This document shows positions 16,792 to 22,716 of a DNA stretch of 24,288 nucleotides, one piece after another. Position numbers and translations under genes: made by a program. The number at the start of each line of letters is the position of its first letter. Positions within the stretch are counted from its first letter, which is position 1. The stretch spans positions 1-24,288 of IMG/VR virus record IMGVR_UViG_3300006751_000131, one strand, 5' to 3'. Under the pieces are notes generated by a model. It was not told where the DNA came from. It did no database searches and was given only the letters and a program-made list of their open reading frames with translations. The stretch is from a virus.

Positions 16792-19008
16792 TTATTGTTT
16801 AATTATTTTTGAATTCGTTCCCCTATTATTATATCTAGCAATGCTTATATCAATAGGTTTTCTTTCTATTTTTGCATTTGGAGCATACAAATGTCTATTA
16901 CAAGCCATTATTGCCAAACCAGAACTAATAGATGCATCATATTTTGTTCTTTTATTTATATCAAATTTACTCCAATCGTTTAATGTTCTATTGAAATACA
17001 TTCCACCATATTGTCCTTCTTGTACTTCTCCAACTTTTTCTTGAATATACATCTCAATTGCAGCAGCGTGAGCTTGTTTTATATCTTCACTTGAATTAGG
17101 TATTCCACCTATTTCTTTTTCTGCTACAGATAATTTATTCCATACCTTATCTGGCCTATTCATTGAATAACCTCTATAACCTCTTCTTCTTAAATAATAT
17201 AATAATCGAGGTTTATTATTCTCCGCCAACATTGGCATTCCATAAAAAACTAATGCCATTAAAATATCTTCAAAAAACATATCAGCTGTTTGTGGTTTAG
17301 CTATATATTCTAAAAAGAATTGTCCTGGAGGAGCGTCTTCCATTGAGAATTTTGTTAATCCATGTAATGCTCCTTTTGATCCAATACCATCTACTGTTCC
17401 ACTAATATCGTAACTATCACAACCAAAAGCTCCCATGTGTTCGTTTCCTGGATATTTTAAACCATTCTTTATAATAACTTGGTTTTGTAAATGAACTTTT
17501 GGCACCCAACTAACTTTAAATCTTCCTTTTGGATTTGGATAAAATATTACTTTAGAGTCTTTAATACCATTAACCCATTGAAAACTTCCTGTTGTTAATC
17601 CTAGTGTACTTCCTAATTCTTCGTTGTAATCTATTTGTTCGTATATTTTAACTAAATTAAATATACTGTTTTTTGTCTCATCTCTAAACGCGTGTTCTGT
17701 AGTTCTTGGAAATTGTCTATAAAACTCATTTAAAGCGTCTTGATCTGACTTTAAACCATCTGCCTCATTTTGCCAACTATCTACTACACCTACATCTATT
17801 AATTCACCATCTGGGGCGAAGACATCGATGTCAGGTGTATCAAATACTGGAATTCCGTACTCATCAATAAATCCTTCGTAGTTCCATTCCATTGGGATAA
17901 ACAAAGAGTATAAACCAGACTTTGTCTGACCATTTCTATTTCTTTGAGTGACATCGGATGCGTTATATAGTTTCTTAAAATTGTCTCCACCTTTATCTAA
18001 TGCGTTTGAAGTAGAGCCCATCATACATTTACCTATAATTCTACTACCTAATCGTAAACATGTTTTTGTAACTCTCCAATTATTTAAAATATTATCAGGT
18101 CTTTCCCATTTGCCACTTTCATCATGTACTAGTAAATTTAGTTTTTCACCATCATAACTATTATCCCCAGTATTCTTCCAATCAATCGTTGTATCTAATC
18201 CTTCTAATTCTTCTAATTTCTCATTAGATGTTATTTTCTTTCTAGTAAACCTTGTAGATGGAACTCTATATGCTAATTCTGTTTTAGGTCGATCCATACC
18301 ATCTTGGATCGGTTTAAAAAAGAATGGATAATTTATACTAATCGGTACAATTTTATCTGTAAACATTTTTTTAGCATCCGCACCTGTTTTAGATAATACT
18401 CCGTATCTACTATCACTAGACATTGTTGCTAGATTAACCGACTCTGCAGATGACATAAAAGAAAACCCAGATCGTCTATTTTTCAAATAACATATACCGT
18501 AACATCTTTTATCTGCTTTACAAGCTTCCCAAAAAATAAAGAATAATCTATTAGCTTCTCTGAAATCTGGCGCACCTACGTCTATTTTACTCCATTGTAA
18601 ATACATATAATGTGTACCTACTAAATATGTTGGCTTATTATTGTTCATAAACCAAAACCCATTATCTCTTCTATTAAACTCTTCGTCTATGTAATCAAAC
18701 CATTGTTCTTTTTGTTCATCTGGATAACCTCTCCAATCAAAGATATTTTTAATATTCTTTAATTTTTTAGGATACTCTGCTTTAACCCATTTATCTTCCT
18801 TGTGTTTATATACTTCTTTAGGTGCTTTGGGTAATGCTATCCGAAGATTTTGGATTTCATAGATTTCACCAATTTGACCAGTTTTTGATATAACGATAAC
18901 ATCATGCTCTTTATTGTATCCATATTTCCATTTTTTTGTTTTATTAAGTCTACTTATAGTAGTTTTCTTAATAGGTTCAATTACTTTAACTAAACTTTGC
19001 TCGTACAT
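16792..19008 (-). CDS. terL: Terminase large subunit (packaging ATPase-nuclease)
   Basis: The 738-residue motor protein cuts concatemeric DNA and pumps it into the prohead. A Walker A-like motif KNRRSGFS lies at 176-183 (the RRxGxS form of large terminases rather than GxGKT). Walker B is LNLLVHDES at 290-298 with D296 and the likely catalytic E297. The coupling motif MMGSTSN is at 329-335. The C-terminal RNase H-type nuclease shows likely acidic ligands D531 (FGCDSYD), E580/D581 (FFEDILM) and D691 (TKYDASISSGLAIMA). About 150 residues precede the ATPase core, making it longer than the usual 450-600 and nearer to crAss-like terminases. The start overlaps the upstream stop by one base (TAATG), indicating translational coupling to the candidate small subunit. 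Identity is firm; the nuclease residues are proposed by pattern. Confidence 0.92.
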   Translation of the reverse strand: MYEQSLVKVIEPIKKTTISRLNKTKKWKYGYNKEHDVIVISKTGQIGEIYEIQNLRIALPKAPKEVYKHKEDKWVKAEYPKKLKNIKNIFDWRGYPDEQKEQWFDYIDEEFNRRDNGFWFMNNNKPTYLVGTHYMYLQWSKIDVGAPDFREANRLFFIFWEACKADKRCYGICYLKNRRSGFSFMSSAESVNLATMSSDSRYGVLSKTGADAKKMFTDKIVPISINYPFFFKPIQDGMDRPKTELAYRVPSTRFTRKKITSNEKLEELEGLDTTIDWKNTGDNSYDGEKLNLLVHDESGKWERPDNILNNWRVTKTCLRLGSRIIGKCMMGSTSNALDKGGDNFKKLYNASDVTQRNRNGQTKSGLYSLFIPMEWNYEGFIDEYGIPVFDTPDIDVFAPDGELIDVGVVDSWQNEADGLKSDQDALNEFYRQFPRTTEHAFRDETKNSIFNLVKIYEQIDYNEELGSTLGLTTGSFQWVNGIKDSKVIFYPNPKGRFKVSWVPKVHLQNQVIIKNGLKYPGNEHMGAFGCDSYDISGTVDGIGSKGALHGLTKFSMEDAPPGQFFLEYIAKPQTADMFFEDILMALVFYGMPMLAENNKPRLLYYLRRRGYRGYSMNRPDKVWNKLSVAEKEIGGIPNSSEDIKQAHAAAIEMYIQEKVGEVQEGQYGGMYFNRTLNDWSKFDINKRTKYDASISSGLAIMACNRHLYAPNAKIERKPIDISIARYNNRGTNSKIIKQ

Positions 19009-19283
19009 TACTTAGATCTACTTTCAGCGAATCCTTTAAAGACTTTTTCCTTTTTCTCTTCAGGTGTCTTTCCCTCAAGTAGGTTCTCTTCTTCTTGAAT
19101 TCTGTTAAGTATTTCAAATGCATCAAATATAGCTAGTTTTTTAGTAGCTGCAGCATTCTTAAGTCTATCTGCTGATATATCGTCGTCTGAATCTACAATC
19201 GGTTCTTTAGCAACTTTAATCAGTTCTTCAACTGCTTTTTGCCCAGCTTGGATTATATTCTTCTTCGTTTCCTTCGTATTCAT
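19008..19283 (-). CDS. Candidate terminase small subunit
   Basis: This 91-residue, mainly helical, charged protein opens MNTKETKKNIIQAGQKAVEE and has a central conserved-looking helix (about 40-60: DRLKNAAATKKLAIFDAFEI), ending in a Lys/Glu tail. The position directly before the large terminase, with a one-base stop/start overlap, and its size fit a small terminase that recognises phage DNA and regulates the large subunit. I do not see a clear helix-turn-helix. The 5' end overlaps the preceding GroES-like gene by 56 bases in a different frame. I keep this ATG because no later in-frame ATG exists. Similar proteins occur before terL in uncultured marine phages (memory, no function assigned). 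Role by synteny only. Confidence 0.55.
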   Translation of the reverse strand: MNTKETKKNIIQAGQKAVEELIKVAKEPIVDSDDDISADRLKNAAATKKLAIFDAFEILNRIQEEENLLEGKTPEEKKEKVFKGFAESRSK

Positions 19284-19815
19284 ACTTAATTGTTATTAAA
19301 TTAGATTTAACTCTGTATAGTCTTTGGTTATCTATGATAAACTCATATTGACCTGCTGGTTTAAAGCGAACTAAATCACCCTTATTAACCGTTCCGTCAG
19401 AATAAACAACTATTCCCATTAATTTTTCTTTGTTTGCGTATAGTGTGTTTGTTTCTTTTAAAGGTTGTATAAAACAAAATCCTTTTAATGGTTTCCAGGT
19501 ATCATCTCTTTTGTAAGCAAATATTTGATCTTCATAAATTATATAGGTATTTTCATCAAAATAACTTGTACTATTTCTTTCTCTACCTTTTATATCATGC
19601 CATCTGCGAAATACATTATGATGAACAATAACTTCATCTCCTGTTTTAATATCTGTATCACCAATAATTGGAGTAGATATAACTTTAGCAATTCTATTTA
19701 TATATTGATGATTAAATATTTCGGTATTAAGTATTAATTCCGAATCTCCAACCTTCTTTGTATTGTTATATCTTTCTCCTACTGGCGTTACAACGAAGTT
19801 GTAAACACTTTTCAT
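19228..19815 (-). CDS. Tandem GroES-like (co-chaperonin fold) protein
   Basis: The 195-residue protein reads as two successive GroES-like beta-barrels. The first (about 5-102) has NFVVTP, a long loop (LNTEIFNHQYIN, 29-40), AKVISTP, IKTGDEVIVHHNVFRRW (56-72) and a closing NTYIIYEDQIFAYKRD. The second (about 112-180) has GFCFIQPLKE, LMGIVVY, VNKGDLVRFKPAGQYEF (143-159) and LYRVKSNLITIKYEY. Each half repeats the GroES order: an N-terminal strand with Pro, a G-x-V strand, a K-x-GD-x-V turn and a final Tyr-rich D/N-x-I strand. Phage co-chaperonins such as T4 gp31 help fold the capsid protein, and this gene lies a few genes upstream of the capsid gene. No mobile loop with the canonical Ile-Val-Leu tripeptide is certain, so chaperonin binding is inferred. 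It overlaps the preceding stop by one base (TAATG) and the next gene by 56 bases. A non-chaperone head protein with the same fold is the alternative. Confidence 0.5.
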   Translation of the reverse strand: MKSVYNFVVTPVGERYNNTKKVGDSELILNTEIFNHQYINRIAKVISTPIIGDTDIKTGDEVIVHHNVFRRWHDIKGRERNSTSYFDENTYIIYEDQIFAYKRDDTWKPLKGFCFIQPLKETNTLYANKEKLMGIVVYSDGTVNKGDLVRFKPAGQYEFIIDNQRLYRVKSNLITIKYEYEGNEEEYNPSWAKSS

Positions 19816-20039
19816 TACTCGAATTCTAGATTGTACTCTACAGACACCGCCATGTTCTTATTAAAATCCTTCCAAGGTATAACTTCTCTACCTTTTTTAA
19901 TATAAACCGAATATTTAGTTTCTTCTTCTAAGATGTCGCAGATAGTATGACCACCATACACTTCTTGCCCTACAGCATAGTGCATAGCGTCGTTCTTATA
20001 ATCTTTGCCGATACTTATTTTACGAATCAGCTTGTCCAT
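19815..20039 (-). CDS. Small conserved phage protein, function unknown
   Basis: This 74-residue protein, MDKLIRKISIGKDYKNDAMH and onwards, has a beta-like centre (YAVGQEVYGGHTICDILEEE, then TKYSVYIKKGREVIPWKDF) and an acidic end. There is one cysteine, no membrane segment and no recognised motif. The ATG overlaps the 3' end of the coiled-coil gene by 20 bases, and its own stop shares one base with the next start (TAATG), so it is translated as part of a coupled run of small genes leading into terminase. I recall similar proteins in uncultured marine phage genomes in the same position. Function not recognised. Confidence 0.6.
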   Translation of the reverse strand: MDKLIRKISIGKDYKNDAMHYAVGQEVYGGHTICDILEEETKYSVYIKKGREVIPWKDFNKNMAVSVEYNLEFE

Positions 20040-20316
20040 TCTCCTTAGCTTTTATAGTGCCGTCGCGAACATCAATATCAACACTACCATAATTATCTTC
20101 TAATTTAGTTTGTAGTAATTTGATCTCATCTTGAACTCCAGCTAGCATATGAAGAAAGTTGTGCTTTTGTGCTTCAACTTTACCTATTTCTAGATGTAAT
20201 CTGTCTACTTTACCAACTGTTGTTTGAAGTTCTGTTAATTCTTCTTGTGTAAGCTTTTCAGCTTGCGGTTTTAAGTCTACAATTTCTTTAGACTTTGGTG
20301 TTTTTCTCTTTGCCAT
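20020..20316 (-). CDS. Small coiled-coil protein, function unknown
   Basis: This is a 98-residue protein. A basic N-terminus (MAKRKTPKSKEIVDLKPQAE) is followed by a long helical heptad-like region (about 22-75: LTQEELTELQTTVGKVDRLH, then KVEAQKHNFLHMLAGVQDEI and KLLQTKLEDNYG). It ends in a short beta-like acidic tail (VDIDVRDGTIKAKENG). This is the layout of small coiled-coil proteins often placed before the packaging genes of marine Bacteroidota phages. It could oligomerise or act as a chaperone or regulator, but nothing shows which. The gene has the largest leader of this cluster (74 bases, A/T-only with TTAAATTAAATAAAATT before the ATG). The 3' end overlaps the next gene. Confidence 0.6.
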   Translation of the reverse strand: MAKRKTPKSKEIVDLKPQAEKLTQEELTELQTTVGKVDRLHLEIGKVEAQKHNFLHMLAGVQDEIKLLQTKLEDNYGSVDIDVRDGTIKAKENGQADS

Positions 20317-20390
20317 AATTTTATTTAATTTAAGTTAATTTATTGTTATTTATCTACTTATAATATCACAGAAAATAGCGAGTAATTACA
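20317..20390 (-). promoter_or_regulatory. A/T-rich intergenic leader before the small-gene and packaging run
   Basis: This is the longest gap in the upstream half of the window. In the coding sense it contains TGATATTATAAG, which could serve as a -10 region, but I see no convincing -35 partner and no Bacteroidota TAnnTTTG element. The end is TTAAATTAAATAAAATT directly before the ATG, matching leaders at 864-905 and 22671-22716. No hairpin terminator is visible. A promoter for the packaging genes here is possible but unproven. Confidence 0.2.
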
Positions 20391-20651
20391 TTAATCATCT
20401 ATTACCGGAATATATCCTCCTTTTTCCATCTCCCACTCAAATATACCTGATCCATCACCAACCCAATCAGAGTGGTTTGTAATAGTGTAATTTGAGCATG
20501 TTGTTATACTTTGAAACTTTCTTATTCTATTAGAAACAGTCTCTGTTGTAGCTACTAGTCTTGTAGCTCTATCTTGGCTTTTATGCATGTAAGATATTTG
20601 ATCTTTATCTAACGTGTCATATACTTCTTTTGTTACTATATAATAATTCAT
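20391..20651 (-). CDS. Small conserved protein downstream of fibre genes, function unknown
   Basis: This is an 86-residue protein. The N-terminal half (MNYYIVTKEVYDTLDKDQIS, then YMHKSQDRATRLVATTETV) is mixed alpha/beta. The C-terminal half carries SITTCSNYTITNHSDWVGDG and ends EWEMEKGGYIPVIDD. There is one cysteine and no signal or membrane segment. It starts two bases after the stop of the LamG protein, so it is co-translated with the fibre genes. I recall proteins of this kind beside tail-fibre genes in marine phages, without a function. A small fibre accessory or chaperone is conceivable, but nothing in the sequence proves it. Confidence 0.55.
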   Translation of the reverse strand: MNYYIVTKEVYDTLDKDQISYMHKSQDRATRLVATTETVSNRIRKFQSITTCSNYTITNHSDWVGDGSGIFEWEMEKGGYIPVIDD

Positions 20652-20653
20652 AG

Positions 20654-21730
20654 TTAGTGTGTTGTATGTGAAGAATCACCAGCTACAGTAAGATTGTAAT
20701 CACTTCCACTTAAAGCAGCACCAGTATTAGCTGTACCATTATTTTCAAACTGATGATATAGTTGTAGATTACTACTTGACTCGTAATCACCACTATCACT
20801 TGTTAGATTAATTGGTGTTCCACTGTTATATATAGCTGTTATCTCAGCTGCTGTTAGTGCTTCGTTCCAAATAGCAAATTCATCATATTGTGTTTGTGTA
20901 CCATCACCACACTTTATATAACTATTACCGTTATTTGTGCTTCCTATAATTACTTCTCTAGTGGTGTTTGTTGGCATAGACATTGTTGAGGCGTTAGTAT
21001 CATAACTTAAATCAACAGTTCCGCAGTCATTAGCATTCCAATAAAGCTTAAGATCAGAGGAAGCGCTAGAAGTACCTTTTACAATTGTTAGCATAGTCCA
21101 ATCATCAGTGTTGTAACCTCTATTAGCAGCAGACCAATAATCTGTCCCTAAACCAGCCGCAGCATAGCTTTCTGCATATATTCCACTATTATCATGAAAT
21201 AACCATTGTGCATCCATATCTCTATTAGATCCACTTGCATCACTTCTCATTAAAAATTTTATTCTATTTTGATTTTCTGCATAATATAAAGCCATTGAAC
21301 TATCCCACCAAGATGAGGCGCCGGGTTCACTAATAGTCCAAAAGAATATATTTGTATTTAAAGAACTACTCCAACCAGCTTTAACCCATATTGAAACAGT
21401 AAATGCACTACTCTCTGTAAAATGAATAGCACTACCAGCTGATATAGCTCCTGATTTTATAGTTTCATCAGAACCAGTTGATAAAGATTTTGAAACAGCA
21501 TAAGCATTTGCCCAAGCAGCCGCAGCATCATGATCATATCCATACCATTCTGACATTGCAAACGGTGATTCACCATCAGGAGCACTGTCACTGTTTTCGT
21601 TAAATGATGTGTTCTCCGCTAAACTTCTTAAAGATATATTACTATAACTCTCGCCAGCGCTGTAGTTGTCTTCATCTATTTCATTTTGAATACCAAGAAG
21701 ACTTACTGCACCATTACTTGGAACAGCCAT
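20654..21730 (-). CDS. Tail fibre / adhesin with LamG (concanavalin-like) domain
   Basis: The 358-residue protein has a small N-terminal virion-attachment type module (about 1-70, opening MAVPSNGAVSLLGIQNEIDE and closing MSEWYGYDHD), a form seen in many marine phage tail proteins. A LamG / concanavalin-like jelly roll follows at about 75-350. Typical phrases are FTVSIWVKAGW near 105-120, WTMLTIVKG near 212, and the hallmark YDEFAIWNEALTAAEITAIY near 285-305. LamG folds bind glycans, so the likely role is recognition of host surface polysaccharide or of capsule. No catalytic residues are evident. The ATG lies inside the 3' end of the S74 gene (17-base overlap), tying it to that fibre. There is no signal peptide, as expected for a virion protein. 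Domain call is good; the ligand is unknown. Confidence 0.8.
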   Translation of the reverse strand: MAVPSNGAVSLLGIQNEIDEDNYSAGESYSNISLRSLAENTSFNENSDSAPDGESPFAMSEWYGYDHDAAAAWANAYAVSKSLSTGSDETIKSGAISAGSAIHFTESSAFTVSIWVKAGWSSSLNTNIFFWTISEPGASSWWDSSMALYYAENQNRIKFLMRSDASGSNRDMDAQWLFHDNSGIYAESYAAAGLGTDYWSAANRGYNTDDWTMLTIVKGTSSASSDLKLYWNANDCGTVDLSYDTNASTMSMPTNTTREVIIGSTNNGNSYIKCGDGTQTQYDEFAIWNEALTAAEITAIYNSGTPINLTSDSGDYESSSNLQLYHQFENNGTANTGAALSGSDYNLTVAGDSSHTTH

Positions 21731-22670
21731 TGCACATTGTTTTTAATTCATCAATTTGTTTTTGTTGATCTTTAATAGCCTCGATTAAATAACCTACAAC
21801 GTTACCATAAGCAACGCCCTTATAATTACCATCATCTATAACTAACTCTGGAGCAACCTTTTCCATTTCTTGAGCTATAACACCAGAACTAGCTTTACCC
21901 GTATCTACACGATCAAAACTAACTCCTCTCATTTCTAACACTTTTTTACCATCTAGTGTTTTAATATTTTCTTTTAATTTTTTATCAGAATAAGCTATTA
22001 CATCAGCGGAACCTGTTATAGTATCACCCGCATATAATTTTTTAGCAATACTAGCACCACCCTCACATCTTAAGGCCCCAGTATCACCTGTAGCGTCTGT
22101 AGAGTCTGTGGTATCTGTTATATCTAAAACCCCTGTTATAGCACCTCCAGCTAAAACGTTAGTGTTAGTATCTTCCCAAGGTACATTGACCGTAGCTACA
22201 CCATCTTCATCTGTTTGAAGTTGATAAGATCTACCTGTTACTGCTGATATATTTGCAGGAAGTACCGAGGCGGCTGTACCAGAAACTTTTACAAGTCCTT
22301 TATCGTCACCAGAAGCATCTGGTACTTTACCATTAATATAAGTAGATAATCTTGTCATTGTAGCTTTTCTATTAGTGCCATTAGCACCATCATCTACAAG
22401 AAAAAGGTCAGCATCTACTAAAGCAGCACCTATATCAGTTTGGCCATCAATATCTACAGTTGCTGTTACTGCGGCCCAAACAGCTTTTGTGTTCGTATCA
22501 TCCCATTTCAAATAATAACCATCAGTATGTGCAGATTGTCCAATTTTTGTAACATGACCACTTCCATCAAAAGTGAAAGCAGCTGTTCCACTAGCTTCTT
22601 GTAACGAACCACCGTCATCTATAATTATATCACCAGTAACTTTTATATCATTTAAAAAATCTATAGCCAT
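21714..22670 (-). CDS. Tail fibre with C-terminal S74 intramolecular chaperone
   Basis: This is a 318-residue protein. The N-terminal half is fibre-like (GSLQEASGTAAFTFDGSGHV near 21-40) and holds a unit at 75-112 (DGQTDIGAALVDADLFLVDD) that resembles the repeats of the upstream fibre. The centre is Thr/Asp/Gly-rich. The C-terminus (~215-318) is the peptidase S74 / endosialidase-type chaperone: SADVIAYSDKKLKENIKTL, then SSGVIAQEMEKVAPELV, and a helical end KDQQKQIDELK. The chaperone trimerises the fibre and then cuts itself off. The likely self-cleavage Ser is S228 with K233 as partner, by analogy with the known Ser/Lys pair spaced five residues apart. The end MCNGCSK contains two cysteines. 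The upstream gap (22671-22716) is A/T-only. Domain identity is firm; cleavage is inferred from the retained residues. Confidence 0.88.
   Translation of the reverse strand: MAIDFLNDIKVTGDIIIDDGGSLQEASGTAAFTFDGSGHVTKIGQSAHTDGYYLKWDDTNTKAVWAAVTATVDIDGQTDIGAALVDADLFLVDDGANGTNRKATMTRLSTYINGKVPDASGDDKGLVKVSGTAASVLPANISAVTGRSYQLQTDEDGVATVNVPWEDTNTNVLAGGAITGVLDITDTTDSTDATGDTGALRCEGGASIAKKLYAGDTITGSADVIAYSDKKLKENIKTLDGKKVLEMRGVSFDRVDTGKASSGVIAQEMEKVAPELVIDDGNYKGVAYGNVVGYLIEAIKDQQKQIDELKTMCNGCSK
22335..22448 (-). repeat. Partial, diverged fibre-repeat unit in the S74 fibre
   Basis: Residues 75-112 of the S74 fibre (DGQTDIGAALVDADLFLVDD and onwards to RKATMTRLSTYI) align with the second part of the 81-residue repeat (SGQTNMTGDLADADELLVSD, then GTLKRADFSVV). 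The shared pattern is GQT, ADADLxLVxDxG and a following Lys/Arg. This suggests that neighbouring fibre genes share shaft modules by duplication or recombination. Confidence 0.55.
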
Positions 22671-22716
22671 TTATATTCATTTTTTATTTATTTAATTTAA
22701 TTTTATTTTACTTCAT
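22671..22716 (-). promoter_or_regulatory. A/T-only leader between fibre genes
   Basis: In the coding sense this gap is AAATTAAATTAAATAAATAA-like sequence running into the ATG of the S74 fibre. It shows no GC hairpin, no Shine-Dalgarno and no clear promoter. It shares the TTAAATTAAAT core with the leaders at 864-905 and 20317-20390, so it is best read as an unstructured translation-initiation region. Confidence 0.3.

Noticed and set aside
17799-17990. Minus-strand 63-codon frame inside the terminase
   Set aside because: Alternate frame within the terminase gene, whose own frame holds all motifs; no independent start context.
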